Shown here: positions 11,283 to 23,139 of the stretch, piece after piece | Layout of the letters: the number at the start of each line of letters is the position of its first letter | How positions within the stretch are numbered: the stretch's first letter is position 1 | From: Przewalskia tangutica | Lineage: Eukaryota; Streptophyta; Magnoliopsida; Solanales; Solanaceae | Length of the DNA: 64,000 bases | Reading direction: 5' to 3' | Assembly (NCBI GenBank): GCA_029844215.1 | Contig: JAQGDG010000150.1 | Coordinates: 124,001-188,000 of the forward strand | Position numbers and translations under genes: made by a program | The notes under the pieces: generated by a model | Databases searched by the model: none | Seen by the model: only the letters and a program-made list of their open reading frames with translations | What the model was told of the DNA's origin: nothing

Positions 11283-13410
11283 CAACCAGCGTTCCTTTTC
11301 AAAATCAAGTATGACATTCTTTTCCTAAGTTCGGTTTGCCTAGTTTGATTACTCAACCGTTTTCAAATGGTTTCATAGTTCATAAACTTAATCACTTGAT
11401 TCCTTTTTAGAACAATTGAGTAATATATGTCTCGCGTGAGAGTAGGTTATTCTTGTTTACAACATTCTTATTACAATGACCATGATCTAGAAAATGTAAT
11501 ATCATTTTGTCTCGTCTTAGTTTCTATGCGGATGGAGGTTTACTCTTGGTTTTTAATCGATACATCATTATTAATACATTTTCCTTTAATAGCATTTGCG
11601 GTGGTGCAGCCGATACCCGTTACGATTTAGAAATCGGTAAAACATTATCCACTTTAAATAAAACCAAGTACTCATTACTCACGAATGAGGTTTCGCCAAA
11701 CATCCACATTAAAACAAATAAGTTAAGTCTCTTATCTTATAAGATCAAGTCTCTTAACCAACATCGATAAACCATTTTCTTTACCTCTCTTAAGACATTA
11801 TACCTAACTCCCGTAAAGCTAGTATAACTCTTTTTTAAAACCTTTAAAACCAAGTGTTACTCTCCTTCAAAGCGATTTATAAATCTTTTGAAATACATCA
11901 AGTTCTTTATTATAACTAGCGGTTATAATTCACATCGATTACCTTTTAAAACCACAAAGTATTTTCTTACCTACGTAAAAATTATAACTTGACTTCCCGT
12001 AAAGCGGTTATAACACTTTATGTTTTAAAACAATCAAACACGAGTTAACACGTATGCGTCTACCGTACTACATAGTTCCACATATCGTGCTAGAAGAGAT
12101 AGGAAGAGGTTCGCATACCTCGCGGCGATTTATCGACAATAAGCAAAATGCTCCAATCTTACAACGCACTGGCCGCTTTCCACTCCTCGAGTAGAATCGC
12201 TACTCTTAGTACTTTCACCTATAAAGGTCAACGTCTATTAACCCCAAAACACAAGTTTCTATCTTTCTCTGAAAATTAGCGGCACTCACACACATGAGCG
12301 TAAATCTCTCTCTATCAGTAGCTACGAAGCCAACCGGGGTTTCGTCTAGCAGGGCGTGTACCATCTACTCGATAACACTACACAAGTCTCTTGCCAAAGC
12401 GATCCTATGTAAATCTGATTCGATTCGATTCTTTATTCTTGAGCTTAAGTCAAAAGACATTGCCACAATACTATGTTGATTCTATATATAGTATCTTCAA
12501 CTATATATTCTAACGTGTAATTTCAATTACAATAGAAGGGCGATAGTGTTTACCTCGATAAGCCCAAAATTATCCAAGTATAAAGTCGATCTGAGCAGCG
12601 CTTAGCTCACTACTCGGCGCTCCAAACAACCCTTAGAAGTTCTAACCGACCTGCTTACAACCGACAACGGGTGAAGATTTCCTTAGGGTTTCGTTTTGTG
12701 GCTAAAGGAAGTATAATCGTATTTTACGGGCTTTTGTAAAGGTGTAACCTTGGGAATACTACAAGGTATTTGGACATTATAACAATACTAGGAGAGTATT
12801 TCTATACCTGACAAAGGGGTATTATCTGAAAACAACTAGGCTAGGGGTACCATGGCGAGAGCACATGAGGGGAGGGTGGCCTCTCGGCCAGCTCCACAAA
12901 AGGGGAGGATGGCTTTTGGACGAATCACGAGCAAGAGGAGAGGGAGGGTTTTCAAGACTTGGAAGTTTTGGAATGGATGAAGTCTTAGCACTTAGGGGTA
13001 TTTATAGCAAAACCAAAGGCCAACGAGGCGAGATCCTTCCAAGTGTATAGCAAGTGTAAGGACAAGATTAAGCCAAGTGCACCTAAACCCTACTCCACGA
13101 AACACTCCACAAAACAAGCCCAAGCAAGGCACAAACCAAGGGCGATCGGCCAAGGCCAACCAACCTTGACGCCCGCCGAAGCGAATCGATGAGGGTGACA
13201 AGTGTCACCTCGTTGATCCAAAAATGTTTAGTCTCTCGGAAAAATCCGCAAAAATATAAATGACATAGCCGAATTTTTCCAGCGTAAGTAATGGAAATGT
13301 TTAGAAAAACGACTCAAATCGGCACTTGTGCCCAAAATCAGTCGGCGAGCCTAATGAAGTTCGAAAATTTCTCGTCGTCCCAGCGTACATACTGGAAATC
13401 TGGTATAACA
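11283..13410 (-). mobile_element. Solo LTR S1, right piece
   Basis: Continues S1 after element A and ends 'tggtataaca', the reverse complement of the LTR start. It contains the GTTATAAC repeats (near 11990-12015), a minus-strand TATA box (12999-13006) and the palindrome (13191-13211). It is followed at once by resumed H sequence. No gene is present. Confidence 0.8.
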
Positions 13411-13978
13411 ATTTCTGAAAACAACTAGGCAAGGGGGGGAGGGGGGGAGGGGTGAACTCTCGGTCAAGGCTTCCCAAGGGGAGGGGGGAAGACCTTGGAC
13501 GAACACTACACAAGGGAGAGGGTTTTAGACTTGGAATTTCAAGTGAGGATGAAGAATAAGTCTTGACTAAGGGGTATTTATAGGACTTTCAATGGCCAAG
13601 ATCAAGCCAAGTGGGGGGCAAGTGGAGGGTCACGATTTGGACATGTGTTTGTGGGTCCCACTTGCTCATCAACTACACAAAATATCCTACCAACTCCTTG
13701 ACAAAAATCCAAGGCCAAATCGTCCATCAATTTCCGCCACTTGAGGGTGACACTTGTCACCCTCTCGTTGGTCCAAAATATTTCGTCTCTCGGAAAAATC
13801 CGCAAAAATTATAAATGACATAGCCGTATTTTTCCCTTCGCAAAGTCCGGAAAACATTTCGTCGGAAAATGACTCTTTTCGCTAGTTGTGTACAAATTTC
13901 GAACCTAGCCTAAATTTAAGGCTCAAACTTTTCTACGTACGTTCTCACGTACATACTCTGGAAATACGGGGTATAACA
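13411..13978 (-). mobile_element. LTR H, right piece
   Basis: Resumes H after S1 with 'atttctgaaaac' and ends 'gtataaca' at 13978. It has its own TATA box (13575-13582) and palindrome (13743-13763). At first sight 12815-13410 and 13411-13978 look like a tandem duplication. They are clearly diverged and are instead the U3 ends of two different LTRs, S1 and H. Confidence 0.8.
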
Positions 13979-14067
13979 CCGTAGCCCGGAATAGAATGGG
14001 GTCAGTTGGAGGTAGTCCCGCTATGTGATAGGGTCACGAGGGTGTAAGGCTCAAGTCTAGTCACGAG
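13979..14067 (+). mobile_element. Internal fragment of element I
   Basis: A short plus-strand scrap of retrotransposon internal tail. 'gggtcacgagggtgtaaggc' matches B near 26735 and, reversed, C/E near 31735 and 45580. It is the sequence into which LTR H inserted. It is joined directly to the middle of an LTR at 14068. Confidence 0.6.
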
Positions 14068-16537
14068 GTTAGGTAGGATATTTTTGTGTAGTAGATGGAT
14101 AAGGACACTTGGGTAAATCCTCCCCCTGCACTTGCCTTGCACTTGGCTTCATCTTGGCCATTGGTTGGCCATTGCTTGACCTATAAATACCCCCCCTAAC
14201 TTGAAGGTTTTCTTCATCCACAAATCACTCTCCAAGTCTTGAAACCCCCTTCCCTTGAGCTCTGGCCAGCACCCTTCTCCCCTTGTGAAGGCCTTGGCCG
14301 AAACACACCCCCTCTCTTGAGTGTTGTTCTCGTGAAACACCCCCCCTTGGTTGAGAAATACTTCTCCAAGTATTGTTATAATGCCAAAATACTCTAGCCC
14401 AAAACCTTTGTAGTATTTCCAAGTACCTCTATCTGGCAGGAAAATACTACTATACTTTCCTTTAGCCAAAACGAAACCCTTTGGAAAAATCTTCACAGTT
14501 GGTTGAAGTATTAGGAAGAAGTTTCGTAGAACTTCTAAGGGTTGTTTGGAGCGGGTTGGAGCACCCGGAGTATGAGCTAAACATTGCTCAGGATCGACAT
14601 TAAACTTGGATAATTTTGGGCTTACAGGGTAAATAATCCTATCCTTATTGTAATTGGAAATTACATCTTTGTAGTATAGAAATGAATATAAGATTCATAG
14701 AAGAGAATTGAAGCGTAATAGAAGGATATTACAGAATAGACTTGAACTGGAATCACATCAGAAGAATATTCTACAAGAGTAGTCTAGGCATTGATAGACT
14801 TGTATAACCCTTATAGGTTGAAGTACTGCAAGTAGCGTGTACTACTTGAAAGGTGGACGAGGCTAGCCGGGTTATAGCGAGTGGGCGTTTTGCTTATAGT
14901 CGATAATCGTCGCGGGTATGTGATTCTTCCTATCCTCTTGAGCATGATATTTTAAAGAATATATATATATAGTGCGGTGAGCGTCGTGTGTTAAGCGAAT
15001 GTAGTTTCGGCAATGTCTTTTGACTTAAGCCTGAATAATAGGAATCTTGAAGTATTTCAAAAGAATTAAGAATCCTTTTTGAAAGAAGAATAATACTTGG
15101 TTTGAAAGCTTAAGAGTTATACTAGTTTTATGGAAAGTTAGGTATAACGACTTAAGAGAGATAAAAAGAATGGTTTATTGATTTTAGAAGTTATGAGACT
15201 TGATCTTAAAGAGAAGAGACTTGACTTAAATGAATTAATATGAATTCTATGTGAAACCTCGTTCGTGAGTAATGAGTACTTGGTTTTAAAAAGGAATAAT
15301 GTTTCTTGATTTGGAAATCGGAATGAGTATCGACAAACCAACTGCAGCGTTAATAAAGGAAATGTTTTGACTAATTAAGTATTATTAAAACCAGTAGAAA
15401 CCTCCATCTGCATAGAAGCTAAGATGAGACAAAATGATATTACATTTCCTAGATCATGGCTGCTTTAATAAGATTGATTTTGAACAAGAATAACCTACTC
15501 ACATATAAGGCATATGTTTCTCAAATTGTTTAAAATAGAATTATATTCTTAAGTGATTAAGACTATGAACTACGAAACCTTTCTAAAATAAGAGGCTTAA
15601 GTACTTGAAATTAGGCAAACTTGAACTTATGGGAAAGAATGTTGTTACTTGATGTTGAAAAGGAAAGTGTTTTGGTTTACCTAAAAATGTGAGTCACTCT
15701 ATTTTAATACTACGGGTATCAGGTGACCTTTATAAAAGAAATGAATCTTTTAAAAAGAATTTAACGTACGTAATACTTTGGTGTCAGAACCTGTACTTTG
15801 GCATAAAATAACCTTGAGTTGTGTGTAACTTGCCTATGCTTGTGGTGATAGACTTTGTTGTGCAAGTGTTGTATTTCTATGCTACCGAGTCCCATGAGAT
15901 GGTAGGGACACGTATTTCACGATTCTTCAGAGTCCCGTGAGATGGCGGGACCGCGTATTTCATCGATTCTTCACGAGTCCCATGGGATGGGCGGGACCGT
16001 ATTTCACGATTCTTCACGAGTCCCGTGAGATGGGCGGGACGCGTATTTCACGATTCTTGGCGAGTCCGTGAGATGGTAGGGACACGTATTTCACGATTAA
16101 CTTCCGAGTCCCAGAGATGGCGGGACGTATTCATCGATTAACTTCGAGTCCCGTAGGATGGCGGGACACGTATTCCACGATTAACTTCGAGTCCCGTGAG
16201 ATGGGCGGGACGCGTATTCTACATGATTCTTTCGAGTCGTAGGATGGCGGAACCACGTATTCCACACGATTTGTACCTAGGCTGGCGGTGAGGAAAGAAG
16301 TTCCACGAGCGTGAGGATGACTTGAGCGTGAGTCACGACTTGACATGGCGCTTTTATGTTGTGAGCGTAGTTTGGTTATCATTCATGTCTCTGCTTTATA
16401 TAGACTATTATGATTTCATTTACTGATATTTCTGATTTCACATACTTGGTACTGTTATCTTGACCTCGCCGGGGTTGCGTTCATCTGCGGTAGAGAATGC
16501 TTATCTTGTTGATCCCGTTCTTAGGATCACCGTTTGG
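14068..16537 (+). mobile_element. Truncated LTR of element I, main piece
   Basis: Plus-strand family-1 LTR missing roughly its first 300 bp. It starts at 'gttaggtaggatat' rather than at TGTTATACC, so a deletion joins it to the internal fragment on the left. It has a TATA box (14182-14189) and a 44-bp minisatellite. It is cut at about 16537 by the start of tandem element C/E and continues at 59210. It is the most decayed and probably oldest layer in the window. Confidence 0.75.
15870..16270. repeat. 44-bp minisatellite in LTR I
   Basis: Eight to nine units of about 40-44 bp, each with 'gagtcccgtgagatgg', 'cgggac' and 'cgtatttcacgatt' blocks. Units differ by small indels. A single related unit remains just after the array in B's LTRs ('gggtccgtaagatgggcc' near 21950), suggesting turnover between array types. 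Confidence 0.75.
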
Positions 16538-19166
16538 TATCGCGACCCGTTCGGGGCGTGGTAGTGCCTTACCGGGCACCTAGTGATCTGACATCGAGAA
16601 AAACCAGTGAAATGAAAACTTAAACATTTAAATAGACATGGATCAGATAAAGAAAATAGGCTGACCAAAGCGGTTGCCTTTCAACATATATATATGTATA
16701 GACATTTGAGCAGTTAAAATCCTTACAGCCACCTTGCAGCGATTACTCTGGACCTCTAAGATTTTTACAACAACTATGGACGGGGCCAGGCGCCCGTACC
16801 ACGAATGTCTGAGAACCTCTGGACTGGGGTAGCATGCAAAGATAAGCCTCCGAAGGAGCGGGCTTCCCAATATCTTTGAAAGGTGATCCTATAAGCGGGG
16901 ATCGAAACAAGCGATGTAACTCTACTGCGGAATGAGCGCAACCCCCGAAGGAGGTCGATCTGGCGGTACCAAGTATGTGAAAGCTTAAATCGTAAATTAA
17001 ATCATAATAGTCTATATAAAGCGGGAGACATGTATGATAGCAAACTACGATTACACGTATAACGATTATATCAAGTCGAGGACTCGCGCCTCTCAGTCAT
17101 TACTCGAAATATAACGATGGGTCTCGCGCCCATGCATCAATCGTGCGTGGAATACCTTCCTCATGGCGGTCTATGATATGATAACACCAAGTACACGAAC
17201 ACGAGTCTACATGATTCCAAAGCGGTACTAACAATACAATACAACCAAACCACGAAGGCGACCGCGGGGCCGTCTGGCCGACTACGGATACCAAGGCGTA
17301 CGTGGCGGCCAAACGAAATGCGAGGCTAACTACGGTACAGGCGTATCCGAGACCGTCACTCTGTTTGAGCGGGGCAAGTCGCGAGGGCTAACTACAGTAC
17401 GAGGCGAATCAGCCACGAGGCGGGGCAAGTCTGGCCGACCACGGTACCAAGGCGAGCAGTGAAACCTCGTGGAGAGCTAGTCCGTGGAATAACACTATCA
17501 GCGGGGCGTGCGGTGGAATTCTCGATCACTTTGCCGTGCGTCGAGTAAGTTCTCAACAAGTCAGCCGCCTCCATCGAGAGGCAGCGGTAGTATAGAAACA
17601 CAATTCTTGCACAACAAAGGCTATCACGACAAGCATAGGCAAGTTTCACAACAACAAGCATGAAGTTATACCTGACTCAAGGTACTTTCATTTTATGCCA
17701 AAGTAGGGTTTTAACCTAAAGTACTACGTCGTTAAATTCCTTTTAAGAGATCCATTCCTTTTATAAAGTCACCCGATACCCTTAGTATAAAAATAGAGTG
17801 ACTTACGTCTTTTAAGTAAACCAAAACAACTTCCATACTTTCCTTTTTAAACCAAATTAAAGCGATACCGTGCCTTCTTTTTAGACAAAACACTTCTCTT
17901 TTAAAATCAAGTTACCACATTAAAACCAATGATAAAACCACTCTTTTGTTTTCATAAAGTCGTTATAACTAACTTCCAATAAAGTTGTTATAACACTTTA
18001 TGTTTTAAAACAATTTAAAACAATGCCTTTCTTTTCACTAAAGTTCGGTTGCCCGATTTCAATTACTCAAGTCTCTTTATTTAGAAAAGTTTCATAGTTC
18101 GATGTCTTAATCTCCTTTAAAACAATTGAGTAACATATGCCATATGTGTGGCGATTTATTCTTGTTTATAACCGTCTTATTAAAGCAACCATGATCTAGA
18201 AAATGTAATATCATTTTGTCGTCTTAGTTTCTATGCGGATGGAGGTTTCTACTGGTTTTAATAATACTTCATTATTAATACATTTTCCTTTATTAGCTGC
18301 GATGGTTTGTCGATACTCGTTCGATTTCGAAATCGGTAAAACATTTCTCCTTTTAAAAACCAAGTACTCATTACTCATGAATGAGGTTTCACCAAAATTC
18401 ATATTAATTCATTCAAGCCAAGTCTCTTATCTTTTAAGATCAAGTCTCTTAACTTCTAAAAATCGATAAACCATTTCTCTTTACCATTCTTAAGGCGTTA
18501 TACCTAACTTCCCATAAAGCTAGTATAACTCTTATGTTTTCAAAACCAAGTATTACTCTTAACTTTCAAGCGGTTTCTTAATCTTTGAAATCTTAAGATT
18601 CTTTATTATTAGGGCTTAAGTCAAAAGACATTGCTTGCGTCGTCACGTCTACCTTACTATATATATATTCCTTTAAAATATCATGCTCGATAGTATAGGA
18701 AAATCACATACCTTGCGGCGATTATATTTATAAGCAAAAGCGCTCACGGCTATAACGACTAGCCTTGACCACGCTTCCAGTAGTTCATGCTACTCGCATG
18801 AACATTCAACCAAAAGGTTATAAGTCTCATAATACGATCCTATGTAAGAAATCTGATTTAATCTTACTTATATATTCTTACGATGCGATTTGATTCAAGT
18901 CTTTTACGTAATATCCTTATTACAGTTCAATTCTCTTCTATGAATCTTATATTCATTTATATACTACTACGATATGTAATTCCCAATTACAATAGAAGGG
19001 CGATAGTATTTACCTCGATAATCCCCAAATTATCCAAGTTTAAAGTCGATCTGAGCAAGGTTTGGCTCTACTCGTGCGCTCGATTCGCTCAAGAAACCGC
19101 TTAGAAGTTCTACACAACTTCTACTTAGTACTCGACCAATTATGGAGATTTTTCCATAGGGTTTAC
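16538..19166 (-). mobile_element. Left LTR of C/E, main piece
   Basis: Begins with a damaged 'cgcgacccgttcgg' (usual TGTCACGACC) and aligns with 41938-45264 and 47343-48412. It is cut at 19166 by element B inside 'ccatagggttt|cg' and continues at 30685. It contains the GC-rich inverted repeat (about 16771-16800), a minisatellite and the GTTATAAC repeats (near 17960-18000). Confidence 0.85.
17100..17520. repeat. Minisatellite in left LTR of C/E (about 45-50 bp unit)
   Basis: Degenerate repeats of 'ggggcaagtc', 'gagggctaactac' and 'ggtaccaaggcg' blocks. The same array occurs in the middle LTR (about 42490-42920) and right LTR (about 47890-48300). Confidence 0.6.
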
Positions 19167-22100
19167 TGTTATACCGTATTTCAGTATGTCGTGGGGGCGT
19201 GCGTAGAAATTTTCGAACTTCTTTAGGCTTGGCGAATTCTTTTTGTGCCTGACACGGTTAAGTCGTTTTTTTTCGGAAGCGTTTTCCACGACTTTCGTAG
19301 GGAATTTAGGCTATGTCATTTATAATTTTTGCGGATTTTTAGAGGCGTAAAATTTTGGACCAACAAGAGGCGACACTTGTCACCCTCTAATTGGTGAAGG
19401 TTGGCGGACGAAATGGGCAGGATTGGCGCGTTTTTGTGTTGAATTGTGGTCAAGTGTTAGGTAGGATATTTTGTGTAGATGGATAAGGTTGCGCGTGGCT
19501 TAATCTTGGCCTTACACTTGCTATGCACTTGTCTTAAATCTTGGCCGTTGGTTGGCCTTCACTTGACCTATAAATACCCATAGTTGATGAACTTTCTTCA
19601 TCCAAAACTTGAGCAATCTACCTAAGTCTCAAAATACTCCCTCCATCTTACTTACTTTCGTCAGCCACACTACCCCCAGAAGCCTTGGCAGAGGTCTACC
19701 CACTGCCTAGTTGTTTCGTATAATACCCCTTGTTGTGGTATAGAAATACTCTCTAGTATTGTTATAATGCCCAAAATACTTTAGCCAAATACCTTGTAGT
19801 ACTTTCCAAAGTACCCTTTTTACAAAGCAGGAAAATACTATTATACTTTCCTCGATCACTAAGCGAAACCACTAAGTAAATCTTCACAGTAGTTGAAGTT
19901 ATAGTATAAGTTGGTTAGAACTTCTAAGGGTTGTTTGGAGGCGAGTCGGGCGCTCGGAGTAGGAGCTAAACCTTGCTCGGGATCGACATTTAAACTCGGA
20001 TAATTTTGGGCTTATCGAGGTAAACACTCTTGACCTTCATTGTAATTGGAAATTACATGTTGTAGGAATATATAGTTGAAGTATACTATATATAGAACTG
20101 AACATTATAATTGTGCGGCAATGTCTTTTGACTTAAGCTGAATAATACTTACGGCGATGTCTTGCGACTTAAGCTGAATTTAAATAAGAGAAGCTGTAAT
20201 TACATGGGGTGTATTCTGATGACTTGTGTAGCATTCTTGTGTAGTAGAATTGTACACGTCCGGTCGGCGTGTTAACCCCACTGGTTGGCTTGGTAGCCGG
20301 CCTCGATAGAGGAGGAGATTTCTGTTGTTGCGGGAGAGTCTTTGCGAATTTTACGTAGAATATTCTCGTCGGGATCTAAAGATATTAATAGAGCGCTTTG
20401 TGGCCTCTATAGGTTGTAGTACTACGTGTGGGTGACACCTTGGCGAGAGTGTGGCCAAGCGGTTTGAGGTACTTGGGCGTTTTGCTATTAGTCGATAATC
20501 GTCGAGGTATGTGAACCTCTTCCTATCTCTTCTAGCATGATATGTGTGAACTATGTAGTGCGGTGAGCGTCGTGTGCTAAATGTATTTGATTGGTTTAAA
20601 ACATAAAGTGTTATAACGGCTTTATGGGAAGTCGGTTATAACGACTTTATGTGGATAAGCAAATACTTTGTGGTTTCTAAAGGTAGCGATTTGAATAATA
20701 AGCGGCTTGATATGTGTTAATAAAGAACTTGAAGTATTTCAAAGATTTATGAATCGTTTTGAAAGAATGAGTAGTACTTGGGTTTTGAAAGCTTAAGAGT
20801 TATACTAGCTTTATGGGAAGTTAGGTATAACGGCTTAAGAATGTTTCTTGATTTGAAATCGAGTGTGTATCGACAAACCACTGCGGCGTTAATAAAAGGA
20901 AAATGTATTGACTAATGAAGTATTATTAAAACGGTAGAAACCTCCGTATGCATAGAAGCTAGATGAGACAAAATGATATTACATTTCCTAGATCATGGTG
21001 CTTAATAAGATTGATTATAAACAGAATAACCTACTCACATATAAGACATATGTTTCTCAAAGCGTTTAAAGGAGAATTATGTTTTAAAGGACTAAAACTA
21101 TGAACTACGAAACCTTTTTCTAAAATGAGAAACTTGAGCATTCGAAATTAGGCAAACTTGAACGTTTGGAAAATAAGGTTGTTACTTGATTTTACAAAGG
21201 AAAGAATTTTGGTTTACTTAACAATGTTAGTCACTCCAATTTTATACTACGGGTATCGGGTGACCTTTGTAAAAGAAATGGATCTTAAAAGGAATTTAAC
21301 GGACGTAGTACTTTAAGGTTAAAATCCGGACTTTGACATAAAATGAAAGTACCTTGAGTCGTGTGTAACTTGCTTATGCTTGTTGTTATGAAACTTGACC
21401 ATGTTACGTGTAATAGCCTTGTTGTGCAGAAGCGTGTCTACTCGATTAGGTTCATCAGAATGTATCTCGCTTGATTCTGGGTCATCAGGAATGTATTTCA
21501 CTTGATTAAGGGTCATCAGGAATGTATTTCACTTGATTAGGGTCGTCAGGGAATGTATTTCACTTGATTAGGGTCATCAGAGAATGTATTTCACTCGACT
21601 CTGGTTCGTCAGGAATGTATATCACTTGACTCTGGGTTCATCAGGAATGTATTTCACTAACTCTGGGTTCATAGAATGTATTCACTTGATTCTGGGTCAT
21701 CAGGAATGTATCTCACTTGATTACTGTGTCATCCGGGAATGTATTTTACTTGATTAAGGTCATCCAGAATGTATTTCAACGATTCTGGGTCATCAGGGAA
21801 TGTATTTCACTTGATTCTGGGTCATCAGGGAATGTATTTCACTCGACTCTAGGTTCATCAGGAATGTATATCACTTGACTCTGGTTCATCAGGAATGTAT
21901 TTCAGCGACTACAGGTTCATCAGGAATGTATTCCACGTTTCTATATTGGGTCCGTAAGATGGGCCAGGACACGATATCGTATCACATGATTTGTACCTAG
22001 GCTGGCGGTGAGGAAGAAGTTCCACGGGCGTGAGGATGACTTTGAGGCGTGAGTCACGACTTGACATGGCCTTCTATGTTGTGAGCGTAGTTTGGTTATC

Positions 22101-22583
22101 ATACATGTCTCTGCTTTATATAGACTATTATGATTTCATTTCTGATATTTCTGATTTCACATACTTGGTACTGTTATCTTGACCTCCTTGAAGTGCGTTC
22201 ATCTGCATGAGTAAAAGGTACATCTATCGACCCAGCTTTTAGGATCACCTTTGGCGTGTTGGGAAGCTCAGTTCCTTGGAGGCTTATCTTTTGGTATGTT
22301 ACCACAGTGCAGTAGATGCTTATACATTGGGGTATGGCGGGGCCTGTCCGTCATAGGCTGTTGTAAATCTTAAGTGCATGCCTTTGTTGTGGCGGGGTTT
22401 GTAAAAGGATAAGCTGTTGGGTATTTATGTATATATGATGAAGGCAAGCTGTTTTGGTTGGCTTTGTTTATTTATCTTTTCTCTTAATTCATGTTCATGT
22501 TTTTTTATTTCCGCTGATTTTCTCGATGTTGTATCACTAGGGTGCGGGGTAAGGCACGATCCACGGGCGAGTTGGTCGTGACA
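19167..22583 (+). mobile_element. 5' LTR of element B
   Basis: Starts TGTTATACC, ends GTGACA. It contains a palindrome (19367-19386), TATA box (19569-19576), a paired repeat around 'gacttaagctgaat' (20120-20180), GTTATAAC repeats (about 20610-20650), a 31-bp minisatellite and a GC-rich inverted repeat (22334-22354). Nearly identical to 27274-30684. Confidence 0.9.
21425..21950. repeat. 31-bp minisatellite in 5' LTR B
   Basis: Roughly 17 tandem units with consensus blocks 'gattctgggtcatcagg' and 'aatgtatttcactt'. Variants of the first block (gattctggg, gattaggg, gattacggg, gactctgg) are scattered and differ mainly at the CTG. It has no unique spacers and no nearby cas genes, so it is not a CRISPR array. 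The matching array in the 3' LTR is at about 29545-30060. Confidence 0.85.
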
Positions 22584-22587
22584 AAAG

Positions 22588-22598
22588 TGGTATCGAGC
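22588..22598 (+). other. Primer-binding site of element B
   Basis: TGGTATCGAGC directly after the 5' LTR, the same shortened form of TGGTATCAGAGC as in A and G. Confidence 0.8.
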
Positions 22599-23139
22599 GA
22601 TTAGTCCTCGGAAAGTGTCTGAACCGTGTCTAGTAAGTCTTGATTATCGGTGTGTTGTGCACCACGTCTATGTCGGAGGCTGCGAGACATTTAGGATTAG
22701 TTTCCATTCTTCTCATTACGAGATCGTGCCTTAGAGGCGTGTGATGAATTGGACCCTGCGGCGTATTCCTTTCCTTTACGATTATGCCTCGCGTAAAACC
22801 GAGCCCAGATAGGCAAAGCGATCGAGGAGCTGTTAGTGAGATCTGAGAAATGCAGCGCGAGCGGTCGATGCACGCAATGCCAAGACGGCGGGTTTCGCAC
22901 GCCGCCCGGCCAGCGAGTTTAAGCGCGGCGGTGGCTGAGACTCTGATACACGAGCCTCGATCCGGCACTGGCCGATGAGATGAAGTACAAGAGATGGCGA
23001 TTCTTGGCGAGTCGTGGCGAATATGAGATAATTTGAATCTGCGATTCCGGCCAGCGGCGCGTAGTTCACCCCGGCGAGCGGTTTGAGGCTACGGGACTTC
23101 TGAGTTGTAGCCCTCCGGTGTTACATGGATCGAGGTGAG

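Noticed and set aside
12815..13978. Apparent 0.57-kb tandem duplication of a U3 region
   Set aside because: The two halves are diverged and belong to different LTRs (S1 and H). Removing S1 restores a continuous H, with atttt/atttc flanks.
13979..14067. Possible scrap of host gene between transposons
   Set aside because: It matches the internal tails of B and C/E, so it is part of element I.
21425..21950. CRISPR-like array of 31-bp repeats
   Set aside because: Repeats are contiguous with no unique spacers, sit inside plant LTRs and have no cas genes nearby. It is a minisatellite.
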